From positions 291,001-355,000 of the forward strand of contig JASPKZ010007546.1 in the NCBI GenBank assembly GCA_030220185.1: 64,000 nucleotides of DNA, read 5' to 3'. Under the pieces are notes generated by a model. That model made no database searches and was not told the DNA's origin. It saw only the letters and a list, made by a program, of their open reading frames with translations. Below are positions 54,320 through 63,778 of the stretch, in pieces; position 1 is the stretch's first letter, and the number at the start of each line of letters is the position of its first letter. The translations under genes were made by a program, and so were the position numbers. The stretch comes from Diploptera punctata. Lineage: Eukaryota > Arthropoda > Insecta > Blattodea > Blaberidae.

Positions 54320-54795
54320 TTTATTGCCAAAGGATCGCAATATTGTAAGAATGCACCCTAGTGGAGAAATGTATAATCAACGTTATAGGTATTAATTAAT
54401 TTGATGTCCTATGATGTAAATATGTCAATTATATTTTTTTGCAACGCCATTTCCTGGAAAATAATTTGTTTAAGAAAGTGCAAAGAGTATTTTCTTCTTT
54501 TTTGTGGTATAATCAATTGTTACAAATGTTTTTTATATTATCTATCCCATCCGCTTTCTGCTGACATTCTTGCATTATATATATACAATCTGGTAGCCGT
54601 GTTTCTTAGGTGGCCAGTCGCTGCAAAATAATGCTATGACCTATTCAGAATGTTAAAAAGGAGGCGCTTTCTTTATTATGATAAACTTTAGTTGGTAAAT
54701 TTTAGGCGGAACACGACTGTGATTGGTTGTAAATAAAAAATCATTGAAATGTGATTGGTCATTGACTCCATTTGGGGCATGAATTAAATAGTCAT
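54320..54795 (+). mobile_element. R element, right part
   Basis: It starts TTATTGCCAAAGGATCGCAA directly after the Tc1 end and runs to GAATTAAATAGTCA. It contains TAAGAATGCACCCTAGTGG and AAAGGAGGCGCTTTC. The left third of R is absent, having been lost with the Tc1 left half. Confidence 0.9.
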
Positions 54796-54796
54796 A

Positions 54797-55510
54797 GTAA
54801 TACCACGAGTGATTTCCAAATTATCGATAAATTCACGACTCACGAAGTGGGAAGTGAATTTATCTAGAGAATTTGGAAATCAAGAGTGGCATTTGTTAGG
54901 ACTATTGAACGAATAAAATGAAGCTGTTTACTCACAAATCATTATTTAAGTATAGTCATTTTAAAATATTTATATATTTAATGTAAACGGCGATGTTTGA
55001 AAACAAATGAGAAACGATTGCTATGCTTCATTTGTTCGTCACTGCAACCAGATCATATTGTTTATTGCAAAGGGTCGCAATATTGCAAGAATGCACCCTA
55101 GTGGAGAAATTTATAATCTCCATTATAGGTTATTAATTAATTTATGATGTCCTATGATGTAATATGTCAATTATATTTGTCTGGAACGTAAATTCCTGGG
55201 AAATAATACGTTTAAGAAAGTGCAAACAGTGTGTTTTTTGTCGTATAATCAATTGTTACATATAGTTTTATATTATATTCCGCAAGCACTATCTGTTAAC
55301 ATTCATGCATTATATATACACTCTCGTAGCCACATGTCGTCACTGTAAAATAATGCTATACGTATTCAAAATGTTAAAAAGGAGGAACTTGATTTTAAAG
55401 TGATAAAATTTATAAATTCGAGGTGAAAAACGACTGTGATTGGTTTTAAATAAAAATCACTGAAATGTGATTGTCATTGACTCCCATTTGGGGTATGAGT
55501 TAATAGTCTT
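54797..55510 (+). mobile_element. R element, complete non-autonomous copy (about 0.7 kb)
   Basis: Left stem-loop (ACCACGAGTGATTTCC ... GGAAATCAAGAGTGGCA) with the extended inner palindrome near 54829-54862, then the full R order to GGGTATGAGTTAATAGTC. It follows the previous R copy head to tail with only a few bases between them. Confidence 0.92.
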
Positions 55511-55679
55511 GGTTAATAATTTACCATAAGGGAGAATTCTTGCCTTGCGACGAGAAATCACAAGTCCTTTTTAAAAAAACTACACATATGGAACTCAATA
55601 ATATTCATTCAGTTTTATATATAATAATTAATACTAGTGAAATTCATATCAAATTCCGTTAAGGTGAAGTCATATGATG
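55511..55679. other. No recognisable feature
   Basis: AT-rich spacer. Confidence 0.5.
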
Positions 55680-56007
55680 AAAGTTAAAAATAAAATTGTA
55701 CTGTACCTGTTGGTAGGTGCCGTCGTCCTCACCTTTGTTAATATATTGTATGTAAAATTAACTGGAGCGCTTTAGGAAGTTACCTTCCATCTTCTGTAGG
55801 TTGAGTTTCCGCGTTACTTGTTGTTGTTATGTACGGTGATGTATACTCCAACTGTTTGTAGCAGCAAACGAGATCGTCAAAAACAAGTCAACCTGCAGAA
55901 GATGGAAGGTAACTTCCGAAAGCGCTCCAGTTAATTTTATATACAATATATTAACAAAGTTGAGGACGACGGCACCTACCAACAGGTACAATTTAATTTT
56001 TAACTTC
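55680..56007. repeat. PLE end, palindrome with about 125-bp arms and hammerhead-like motif
   Basis: AAAATAAAATTGTACTGTAC CTGTTGGTAGGTGCCGTCG ... CATCTTCTGTAGGTTG (left) is mirrored by CAACCTGCAGAAGATGG ... CGACGGCACCTACCAACAGG (right). A centre of about 70 bp lies between. The right arm shows CAGAAGA, GGAAG/CTTCC, GAAA, AGCGCTC (55897-55931). Confidence 0.8.
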
Positions 56008-56310
56008 TTCTTCTTCTACTACAAGGTTTAGGCTATGCAGCCTGTTCCGGCGAAGTTAAAAGTGGAGTCCATCTTCTACGTGGTCGGCCAACATCTCTTG
56101 TTCCTCTGGGATTATACAGGAAGGTTCTTTTTAGTATTCTTTCGTTGTTCATTCTCATTAAGTGTTCTGTCCATTTCTTATTATTTTCGCTGGTTTTATC
56201 TTCAATATTTAATTCTTCTCGTATAGTTTCATTCCTTATTATATCCGCTCTTGTGCATCCTTTCACATTACGTAAGAACAGCATTTCCGCATTTTTAACT
56301 TTCATCATAT
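56008..56310 (-). pseudogene. LINE-D C-terminal remnant
   Basis: Minus frame 56308 to 56033: KNAEMLFLRNVKGCTRADII, RNETIREELNIEDKTSENNK, KWTEHLMRMNNERILKRTFL, YNPRGTRDVGRPRRRW. All the LINE-D C-terminal blocks are open for 91 codons. The (TTC)n at 56005-56017 is its (GAA)n tail. No RT domain. Confidence 0.87.
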
Positions 56311-58127
56311 AATAATTAGCTCCCTAATTCAAAAATTGCTGTATCTCATGACTGGGATTAGTTCATTCGATCGTGCCAAGTGAAGCATCCCTGTCCATCA
56401 AATGCAACCTCGATATTTCAAAGTCTTTCATTCCCTGATTGAATACTCTCCGATTGTCCAACATGATAGATCTATTAATAAGAAATAATCTCTCGTTTGG
56501 ACTGAAATCAAACCCATCAACTACATAAAATATGAAGATCTCCAAATATTGACAATATGGACATCAGAATATTATGCTAAATTTGCAGAGTTATTCCTCC
56601 AGATGAAAAACAAACAGAATGTCTCCCATATGAGTAATTACTTTGTTATTTGTAGTGGTGCATATGTGCTCATCACTCAGGCGAATCATTTAGGTTATAT
56701 ATTTTTAATAATATTTAATTTGTGCAGTCAATGGAATTGCAAAATATGTGCTGTAAACTAGTTTGAATAAATACGAATATATTTAGAAGCTTCAGATAGT
56801 TTACATTTCCACGAACTTATATACTACTAAAATCTAAACTCTTTGAAAATACATTGTGGAAAAGAGATATTTCCATATTATTTATAAATATTATCTGTAA
56901 AGTAACTTTTAAATAAAAGTTAACTAAATAAACACACACAATGCTACTATATGCCGAAACAATATATCTAAAAATCACTGTTCATTACATATCATGAGCA
57001 GTGTGCAATTATTGTACAATTTAGGACCTAAATAGATTTCTGGTTCTGAAATATTATAACAATGGACATTGGCCATTTTGTTTCTCAGGTACAGAATGGT
57101 TGTTGTAGGCTTCAATTATTATTTATTATCAAACTAGTTTGAAACCAACCTAAAATTGAATCGGTATTTTTTAATGTTTTTTTTGTTCTGTAGCGGGCTC
57201 TTGTGTAGGCACGAGGATCTCTTCAGGGCGTGTTTTAGATTAAGCTTATTTCTGGGTTCTACCGGTGTGAAGGACAAAGAATTCGATAATCAGTAACAAT
57301 GAGTTGTGTAATTAATTAAAAAGGGTATATTTTGTTAACCTCTTATGAACAACACAATACACAACAAATTAATAATATCTGGTAGACTACTTGAGCAAAT
57401 CTAGACTTCCCTAGTATATTTTACGTACGATAGATTGATTCACACTTTTGGGTAATAATATGGGAGCAACAGGCTCCTCTCAATACTCGTAATATGATAA
57501 ACTAAGCCCACTCTGTTTTCAATAAGGGAGCTACTTGCTCCTCTCTGTATGTACTCGTATGGGAGCTACTGACCACACTCTGTGTGTGTTTGAGCTACTA
57601 ATCACACTGTCTTAACAATAACATTTCTTGGCCTTTTATATTCATTTCCCAAGGAAGTTTTAAAATTGGCTCAAGTATTCCTTTTAACAAAATTTATTGA
57701 TTTGCAAACCTAATAACCATACTCAACACGTCAATCAAATTTACACTTTTATAATAAACATTAGTTTTGCCTCGCCAGGTACGTGTACCTGCCAACCCTT
57801 GAGTTAACGTTAACCACTGTATAACAACAGCTAATTGTGAGGTCCCAAATAATAACCAAATTAATTTTAATTCTAGGAATTACTAATGCTACAGTTCTTA
57901 TATCGATGTCGGAGTTTTACATGCATACGAAACCATAAAAATAAATAATCCTAATAACTCAAATTGGAGTACTTGTACTATAATTTTTCGCATATTACTT
58001 TTGTGTCATAGAATTATTCCAATATTTACTGTACATGCAATAGCAATATATGATTTAAAATATCCCTCTTCTAATACATTACTTCTTCAATGTGTTTCAA
58101 TATTTGTTTAAATATCGTAGCATTAGT
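56311..58127. other. No gene; GGGAGC-type hairpin repeats at 57460-57600
   Basis: Three related words, GGGAGCAACAGGCTCCTCTC, GGGAGCTACTTGCTCCTCTC and GGGAGCTACTGACCACACTC, are spaced about 70 and 40 bp apart. The first two can fold on themselves. I cannot assign them. The rest is AT-rich and featureless. Confidence 0.5.
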
Positions 58128-58435
58128 CCACCGCTGTGGTCTCGAGGTTGCGTGCTGCTTTGTCATGTAGCGGGCCCAGGTTAGATTTTCGGTTGAGACA
58201 GGCACATGGGTGAGGATTTTTCGGTGTTTGTAAGACAAATGTCAGGAAGCTTAGGGCCAAACGGTCCCCGAAAATGATCCGGCCATCATCATCATCATCA
58301 TCATCATCCTTCACTGGTGTGGAAAGCAACGGGAAGCTACCACACCTGTAATTTCCCTAGTAAAGCTGCAAAGCATATCATGAAAATGCTAGTTAAAGAC
58401 CTGCCCTCGGTTAGAATTACTATGGATGGATCGTA
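58128..58435 (+). mobile_element. SINE-D, full length
   Basis: Head CCACCGCTGTGGTCTCGAGG and a worn B box (GGTTAGATTTTCG). Body GACAAATGTCAGGAAGCTTA, (ATC)n, GGTGTGGAAAGCAACGGGAA; 3' end ATTACTATGGATGGAT. It matches 61645-61968. Confidence 0.9.
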
Positions 58436-58904
58436 GAATTTACAGTTTCATTGTAAAACATTGAATATGAGGTTCTTCTTAACGTGGAAGTTGAGGCTCA
58501 AATTTTCAATAGGTATAGGAGAGTTTCTCTTATTTCTGCAGCTATTTTTATTGGTCGGGTTAACTCTTAAATTCAAAATGTATCATATAAGATGCATCAG
58601 TTGGTTTCATTAATTTAATAATTTCAATAAAAACAGATTAAAACTAACGAGAAGGGATCACTTATTGTTCTTAGAATTTCAAAATTTACCTAATATTAAC
58701 AGTTACGCACCATTTCGTTTTCACTGCGGTTCGCCACATTGAAATAACTAATACGATAAATGCGTGTTTTACCAATTTAAAGGTTAATACGCCTCTAACT
58801 TCGTTATCCATGACAGTTTCTATAAATATGGACAAAACAGTTATAAATACGTACATCTATTAGAAAATGGGATATAGGCCTATTAAGTTGATGCGTATCC
58901 ACCG
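58436..58904. other. No recognisable feature
   Basis: AT-rich; no supported frame or repeat. Confidence 0.5.
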
Positions 58905-59095
58905 CTTTGTTCTCGAGGTAGCGTGCTGTCTTATCACACAGCGGCCGGAGGTCGATCTTCGGTGGGGACAATTTTAATGCATGAGGTTTTTTTGTGCGGA
59001 TTCTTTCCTAACCTGTCAGACAAATGCCAGGGAACGTTAAGGTCTAAACGGTCCCCGAACATCATTCGGTCATCATTATCATCAATATCATAATC
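58905..59095 (+). mobile_element. SINE-D, 5' half
   Basis: CCACCGCTTTGTTCTCGAGG head, GAGGTCGATCTTCGG B-box region, ACAAATGCCAGGGAACGTTA and CGGTCCCCGAACATCATTC. It stops in the (ATC)n region. Confidence 0.85.
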
Positions 59096-59340
59096 GCCTC
59101 ATTATTTTAAGTGTAGGATTAAGGCCTCTCCTGGCGCATCATTACCACCATCATCACCTACCATATATCATCGGGGCAGCATAACTCTGCCTTCCAGGCG
59201 CCCCAACTTCGGAAGTGGGTTACATTAACGCCGATGCCAGGGAGAAAAACAGAAATGTCGTAATGAGAACCTGGTGGTATTGCGTATAAAAATAATAAAA
59301 TGTTATGCGTAATTCTGGTTATTCGGAGGAGAGCTGTGGA
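59096..59340 (+). mobile_element. SINE-E 3' part
   Basis: CTGCCTTCCAGGCGCCCCAA CTTCGG, CGCCGATGCCAGGGAGAAA and AACAGAAATGTCG match the 3' part of SINE-E (24172-24300) in opposite orientation. It abuts the truncated SINE-D. Confidence 0.75.
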
Positions 59341-59374
59341 TTGTACCCGAGGAGGGTGCAATCAGTTATTAAAC

Positions 59375-59715
59375 ATAGATCCATCCATAGTAATTCTGCC
59401 CGAAGGCAGGTCCTTCACTGCAATCATAGCATTTTCATGTTATGCTTGCAGCTTTACTAGGGAATTGTAGGTGTGGTAGCTTCCCGTTGCTTTTCACACT
59501 CGTGAAGGATGATGATAATAATAATAATGAGAAGGATGATGATGATGATGACCATATGACCGTTTGGGCCTTAAATATTTCCTGACATTTGTCCTACAGG
59601 CGAGGAAAACCCCGATAAAAACCTCACCCAGAAAAACTGCCCCGACCGGGGATCGAACCCGGCCCGCTGCGTGACAAGGCAGCACGCTACCTAGAGTCCA
59701 CAGCGGTGGACTTAA
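59375..59715 (-). mobile_element. SINE-D, full length, with expanded (GAT)n
   Basis: Minus head CCACCGCTGTGGACTCTAGG and B box GGGTTCGATCCCCGG (about 59650). The internal (ATC)/(ATT) run is expanded at 59510-59550. The 3' end is ATTACTATGGATGGAT at 59383. Confidence 0.92.
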
Positions 59716-59730
59716 ACAAATATAATAACA

Positions 59731-60205
59731 TTAATATAAAATTATATAATATTCACCTGAAAGGTCCGTCTCCTCAACTTAATAATTTAACTGTAGAGCT
59801 TTCGGGACTTGTCCCATCATCGGCAGGATTCAAAACTGGTGTTTCACTGAAGATCTGGTAGAGGTGGTTGCATGTATTGGGTTCGTTTTCGTTTATCAGG
59901 CTGTCGTTATGAGCTGCTTTCATGATTTCCATCTCTTCGAGTACGTTTATCTTTGCTGGATTATTTTCTCTATGCATTACTGTTAGGGTGTTTTCAATAT
60001 TTAACATGCGATGTCCTTCATGGATAACGTGTTTTGCATAGCTTGATTTCCCTTCTGCGTGAATGAAGTCTCGAAAATGTTCTTTGAATCTGATGTTAAA
60101 ACTCCTGTTTGTCCTTCTTATATAAAATTTGTTGCAGTCCTTAATTAAGTTGAGGAGACGGACCTTTCAGGTGAATATTATATGATTTTATATTAATTTT
60201 GAATA
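59731..60205 (-). mobile_element. Penelope-like element remnant with 55-bp inverted ends
   Basis: TTAATATAAAATTATATAAT ... CTGAAAGGTCCGTCTCCTCA at the left is mirrored at 60145-60205 (TGAGGAGACGGACCTTTCAG ... ATTTTATATTAA). Between them lies a GIY-YIG C-terminal coding region on the minus strand and, after its stop-side end, a hammerhead-like motif (59791-59823). Confidence 0.87.
59780..60145 (-). pseudogene. PLE GIY-YIG endonuclease domain, C-terminal part
   Basis: From 60143: DCNKFYIRRTNRSFNIRFKE, HFRDFIHAEGKSSYAKHVIH, EGHRMLNIENTLTVMHREN, NPAKINVLEEMEIMKAAHND, SLINENEPNTCNHLYQIFSE, then DDGTSPESS to a stop at 59781. It keeps Arg of RSFNIRFKEH, the S(Y)AKH..GH block and the LEEMEI helix with its Glu. 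The Gly of YIG is Arg (FYIR). The reading frame is open for about 120 codons, the cleanest PLE coding piece here. The RT domain is missing. The 36480-36830 fragment is close kin. Confidence 0.9.
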
Positions 60206-61001
60206 AACCTCAACGGAACACATGAGACGAATATGATACGGCCCTAATAGTGATTAAGGAATATAAGAAATGAATAAATAATGAAGGAATAGAATATAGT
60301 TAAAAATAAATTAAGTTTCATGTTGGTAAATAGTTCTCACAAGAAGCGGTTGAAACCCTAAGTAAAAGAGGTCATAAACATGTAACTCCTCAAATTAGAC
60401 CTGAAATGTTTAAGCTGGGTCTAGCTTCAAAACTCACGTTTGGGAGAAATGTCAAACTCCAAATTTACAATCGCGAAGGAAGAAGATCTTGATTGTATAG
60501 TAAAAAAATATCTTGTAACAACGATTATGGACTTAGGGAAAATCTCCCGAACTCATTAGTCATTTGCTAGTCCTCATTAGCGAAATATCGAAGGCCAGGG
60601 ACAGAACAGTTTTATTTTTACTGTGTAACGTTCATTTAAATTGGCAGAGATTAATTAAATAAAATAATTCAAATAATTAGTGATTGTCTGTTCCCACGCA
60701 ATTCTCCTTCCGAACCCGTTATAGATAGGAGTCTCAGCGCTCACCCTGAAACAGGAACCGACTAGCTACCGAGGAAGGGCAAGTAAATTCTCAATTAAAT
60801 TAAAGTGAAACCCCAGTGATATTTAACAGCCAACTCCAATATACTGCCCCACACATCATGAATCTTATAACAGTTGACATATATAATAGTAAACATGAAC
60901 ACGATAAATAGGCTAATACTTTCTTTCTTCATTGAGAGTAAAATCATTGCAATGATTAATTTAACATGTAAAATTCTTATCCCTTGTTAAAATATATGAG
61001 T
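60206..61001. other. No recognisable feature
   Basis: AT-rich; no supported frame or repeat. Confidence 0.5.
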
Positions 61002-61644
61002 CGGGTCATTCCCAAACTTGCCTTATCCAATTTTTTACAAAATTGAGTTGGTAGTTTCCTAGCATTGCTTGTCATGCGTGAAATTGTTCTATTATATGCA
61101 ACTGTGCCAAAAGTAATATTTTCCGATAGAAATCTGCATCGAAAAATGTAGTGTTATTCCATAACTTGCCTTATCCATTGTACGTGTTGTCCCAGGACTT
61201 TCCTAATACAATCAACCAATAAAGTACCCACTTTATGACACGTGATATGACGTCAGGTGTTTTCCTGAGGTTTATTCTCAGTTTATCTCCAAGGTGTACC
61301 ACAGTGTTTTCCAAAAGGGTTTTTTTTTCGTGATATGAATAAGAGTAGTAGCTGAATCAATAATGAAGTATCGTGTTCGTTTTTGAGGATGAAAGATAAT
61401 ATTACTCCTGGTTTTGTAAAAGCAAAGAAATACAAAGGAAAATCGATCCAAATTCCGAGCAAACAACCAGGAGAAGAATCGAATTCTGATATGCTAGTTT
61501 CATATTGTGAGATAAAACAATATTGTTAATATATAAGGTGACTCTGTAGCATCTTACCTTATAAACGTTGAGTAAGGAAATATGCTACAGACTCTCCTCA
61601 TTTATGAAGAACAACTTCAATTTTACTTCCTATTATAATTTTGT

Positions 61645-61968
61645 CCACCGCTGTGGTCTCGACGCAGCGTGCTGCCTTGTCACGCAGCGGGCCCAGGTTT
61701 GATACCGGTCGGGGAAGTTTTCTGGGTGAGGTTTTTATCGGGATTTTTCCTCACCTGTAAGACAAATATCAGGAAAAATTTAAGGCCCAAACTCTCCCCG
61801 AAATTATATGCCCATCATCATCATCCTTCGCTGGTGTGGAAAGGAACGGGAAGCTACCATACGTACCGTACAATCCCCTAGTTAAGCTGCATGCATAGCA
61901 TGAAAATGCTATGATTGCAGTGAAGGACCTGCCTTCGGGCAGAATTACTATGGATGGATTATAATTTT
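61645..61968 (+). mobile_element. SINE-D, full length
   Basis: Head CCACCGCTGTGGTCTCGACG, B box AGGTTTGATACCGG (about 61696), body AAGACAAATATCAGG, CCATCATCATCATCC, GGTGTGGAAAGGAACGGGAA; end ATTACTATGGATGGATT. Confidence 0.93.
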
Positions 61969-62104
61969 ATTTTAAAAAATTGCGTTTATTTTTCTTCATG
62001 TGGTTTAAAACATGAATATGTATAACGCTAAAGAGCCTAAGACGTATTTATTTTCTATTTGTGGTTTTTATAATAAAGTTATGTAAAGTAATGTCATTAA
62101 AATA

Positions 62105-63452
62105 CAGGGCAAGTCAAAATGTTGTGCAGGTTTTCAGAAATTTATTATGTGAAATGTAATGAACATATAATATCGTGAGACATATTGCATGAACTGTAAA
62201 CTCTCAAAGTTTAGTTGTCCACTTCTAAAGTTCCGCGTTCACCCGCAAGATGTCAACAGCAGAGCAGTAAAGGAAAATGGCGTTGACTGGGGATCAGAAG
62301 TCTTTCTGTGTGCTTGATTACCATGTAAACAACTCTGTGACTAGTGTTCAACGACATTTCCGTACCAGATACGATAAAGACCCGCCGGATGGGAGATCCA
62401 TTCGTAAGTGGTACACACAATTTAGGGATTCAGGCTGTATCTGTAAACGAAAATCGACTGGCCGTCCGTCGACGAGTGAAGAGACAGTCGAACGCGTTCG
62501 CACATACTTCGTGCGGAGTCCACAGAAATCCACCTACCGGGGAGCGACAGAACTTCAACTACCACAAAAAACTGTATGGCGGATTCTCCGGAAACGTTTA
62601 CAGATGAAACCCTACCACTTGCAACTGGTTCAAGCCTTAAAACCCGCCGATTATGCTTTGCGAGCGTCCTTCTGTGTTGATTTTCTCGCATTAATGGAAG
62701 AGAATGAGTTCCATGAGAGGGTAGTTTACAGTGATGAAGCGACTTTCCACCTTTCAGGAAAAGTGAATAGACACAATGTAAGGATTTGGGGAACTGGTAA
62801 CCCCCATGCAACTCTGGAACATCAACGCGATTCTCCGAAAGTGAATGTCTTTTGTGCCATTTCCCATGCAAAGTTTTATGGGCCCTTTTTCTTTCATGAA
62901 CGTACTGTGAACGGACATGTTTTCCTTGATATGCTACAACAATGGCTCCTTCCGCAGCTTGAAGCGGATAGTCCAGATTTCATTCTGCAGTTGGATGGTG
63001 CCCCTCCACATTACCATGGCAGTGTTCGAGACCATTTGAATACGGCTTTACCACAACGCTGGATAGGCCGTGCATCTCAGGGTGATCAACAACTCATTCA
63101 TTGGCCACCTCGTTCACCAGATCTAACCCCGTGTGATTTCTTCATGTGGGGTCTTGTAAAGGATCATGTTTACGTACCACCACTTCCAACAACACTGCAT
63201 GAACTGCGTGCCCGCATCACAGCAGCCATTGCTGATATCGACCGCGGACTGCTACAGAAAGTTTGGCAGGAGATTGAATATCGGCTTGACATCTGTCGTG
63301 TAACAAAAGGCGCTCACATAGAACATCTGTGAATATTTAAAAAAAAACTTTGAGAGTTTACCTTTCATACAATATGTCTCACAATATTATATGTTCATTA
63401 CATTTCACATAATAAATTTCTGAAAACCTGCACAACATTTTGACTTGCCCTG
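62105..63452 (+). mobile_element. Intact mariner-like transposon (1,348 bp), DD41D type
   Basis: Ends read CAGGGCAAGTCAAAATGTTG on both sides with TA at 62103-62104 and 63453-63454. The TIRs extend about 110 bp to CTCTCAAAGTTT with only about four to seven mismatches. The single ORF is uninterrupted. Together these are the marks of a young, possibly active copy. It lies inside the 61002-63778 element. Confidence 0.96.
62277..63332 (+). CDS. Mariner-like (ITm) transposase, 351 aa, intact
   Basis: The start is the first ATG after the left TIR, with AAAATGG context, and the protein ends at TGA 63330. Residues 1-110 form a bipartite DNA-binding region: a DUF4817-like helix-turn-helix (KSFCVLDYHVNNS, VQRHFRTRYDKDPP, IRKWYTQF), a basic GRPSTSEE linker, and a second helical unit (RGATELQLPQKTVWRILRKR). 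The RNase-H-like catalytic core has VYSDEATFHL (D153), LQLDGAPPHY (D240) and PRSPDLTPCDFF (D282). The 41 residues between the last two give DD41D spacing, known in a subgroup of IS630-Tc1-mariner elements. C-terminal blocks (WQEIEYRLDICRVTKGAHIEHL) are complete. No stop or frameshift is present. It would excise and insert the host element at TA. Confidence 0.96.
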   Translation: MALTGDQKSFCVLDYHVNNSVTSVQRHFRTRYDKDPPDGRSIRKWYTQFRDSGCICKRKSTGRPSTSEETVERVRTYFVRSPQKSTYRGATELQLPQKTVWRILRKRLQMKPYHLQLVQALKPADYALRASFCVDFLALMEENEFHERVVYSDEATFHLSGKVNRHNVRIWGTGNPHATLEHQRDSPKVNVFCAISHAKFYGPFFFHERTVNGHVFLDMLQQWLLPQLEADSPDFILQLDGAPPHYHGSVRDHLNTALPQRWIGRASQGDQQLIHWPPRSPDLTPCDFFMWGLVKDHVYVPPLPTTLHELRARITAAIADIDRGLLQKVWQEIEYRLDICRVTKGAHIEHL

Positions 63453-63778
63453 TATTGTAGTTTTCAAGCCGGAATATCATAGGGCCAAAAAAGGTCAAAA
63501 TATATTATCTTTTTGTTCCCTTCATGACTCTTAAATTAACCTATTTATTTTTTGTTGCTCCAAAAGCAGTCTTGTCCAAAAGAAAAAGTGTTACAATTAA
63601 TGAGTTATTAATGATACTTAAGTTTTACGGTAAGAAATACATGTAGATGAAAGTATGAACTGTTAATAAAAATATTAAATGTCTGACTCAGTATTGTAAA
63701 AATTAAGTGTTTTTTTTAGCATTTCTTATAAATTGACTTATAGTGGATAAGGCAAGTGCTGGAATGATCCGTCTCATA

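Larger units (their letters stand above)
61002..63778. mobile_element. DNA transposon with about 34-bp TIRs, host of a SINE-D and a mariner-like element
   Basis: ATGAGTCGGGTCATTCC and ACTTGCCTTATCCA at 61003-61036 are inverted at 63745-63775 (TGGATAAGGCAAGT ... GGAATGATCCGTCTCAT). ACTTGCCTTATCCA recurs inside at 61161-61175. Without the two insertions the element would be about 1.1 kb. No transposase is recognised in that remainder, so it is probably non-autonomous. Confidence 0.75.

Noticed and set aside
57180..57900. Possible LTR retrotransposon
   Set aside because: Only short repeated words are present, with no paired LTRs, primer-binding site or gag-pol motifs.
62348..62871. Minus-strand and second plus frames under the intact transposase
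   Set aside because: Shadows of the 62277-63332 gene.
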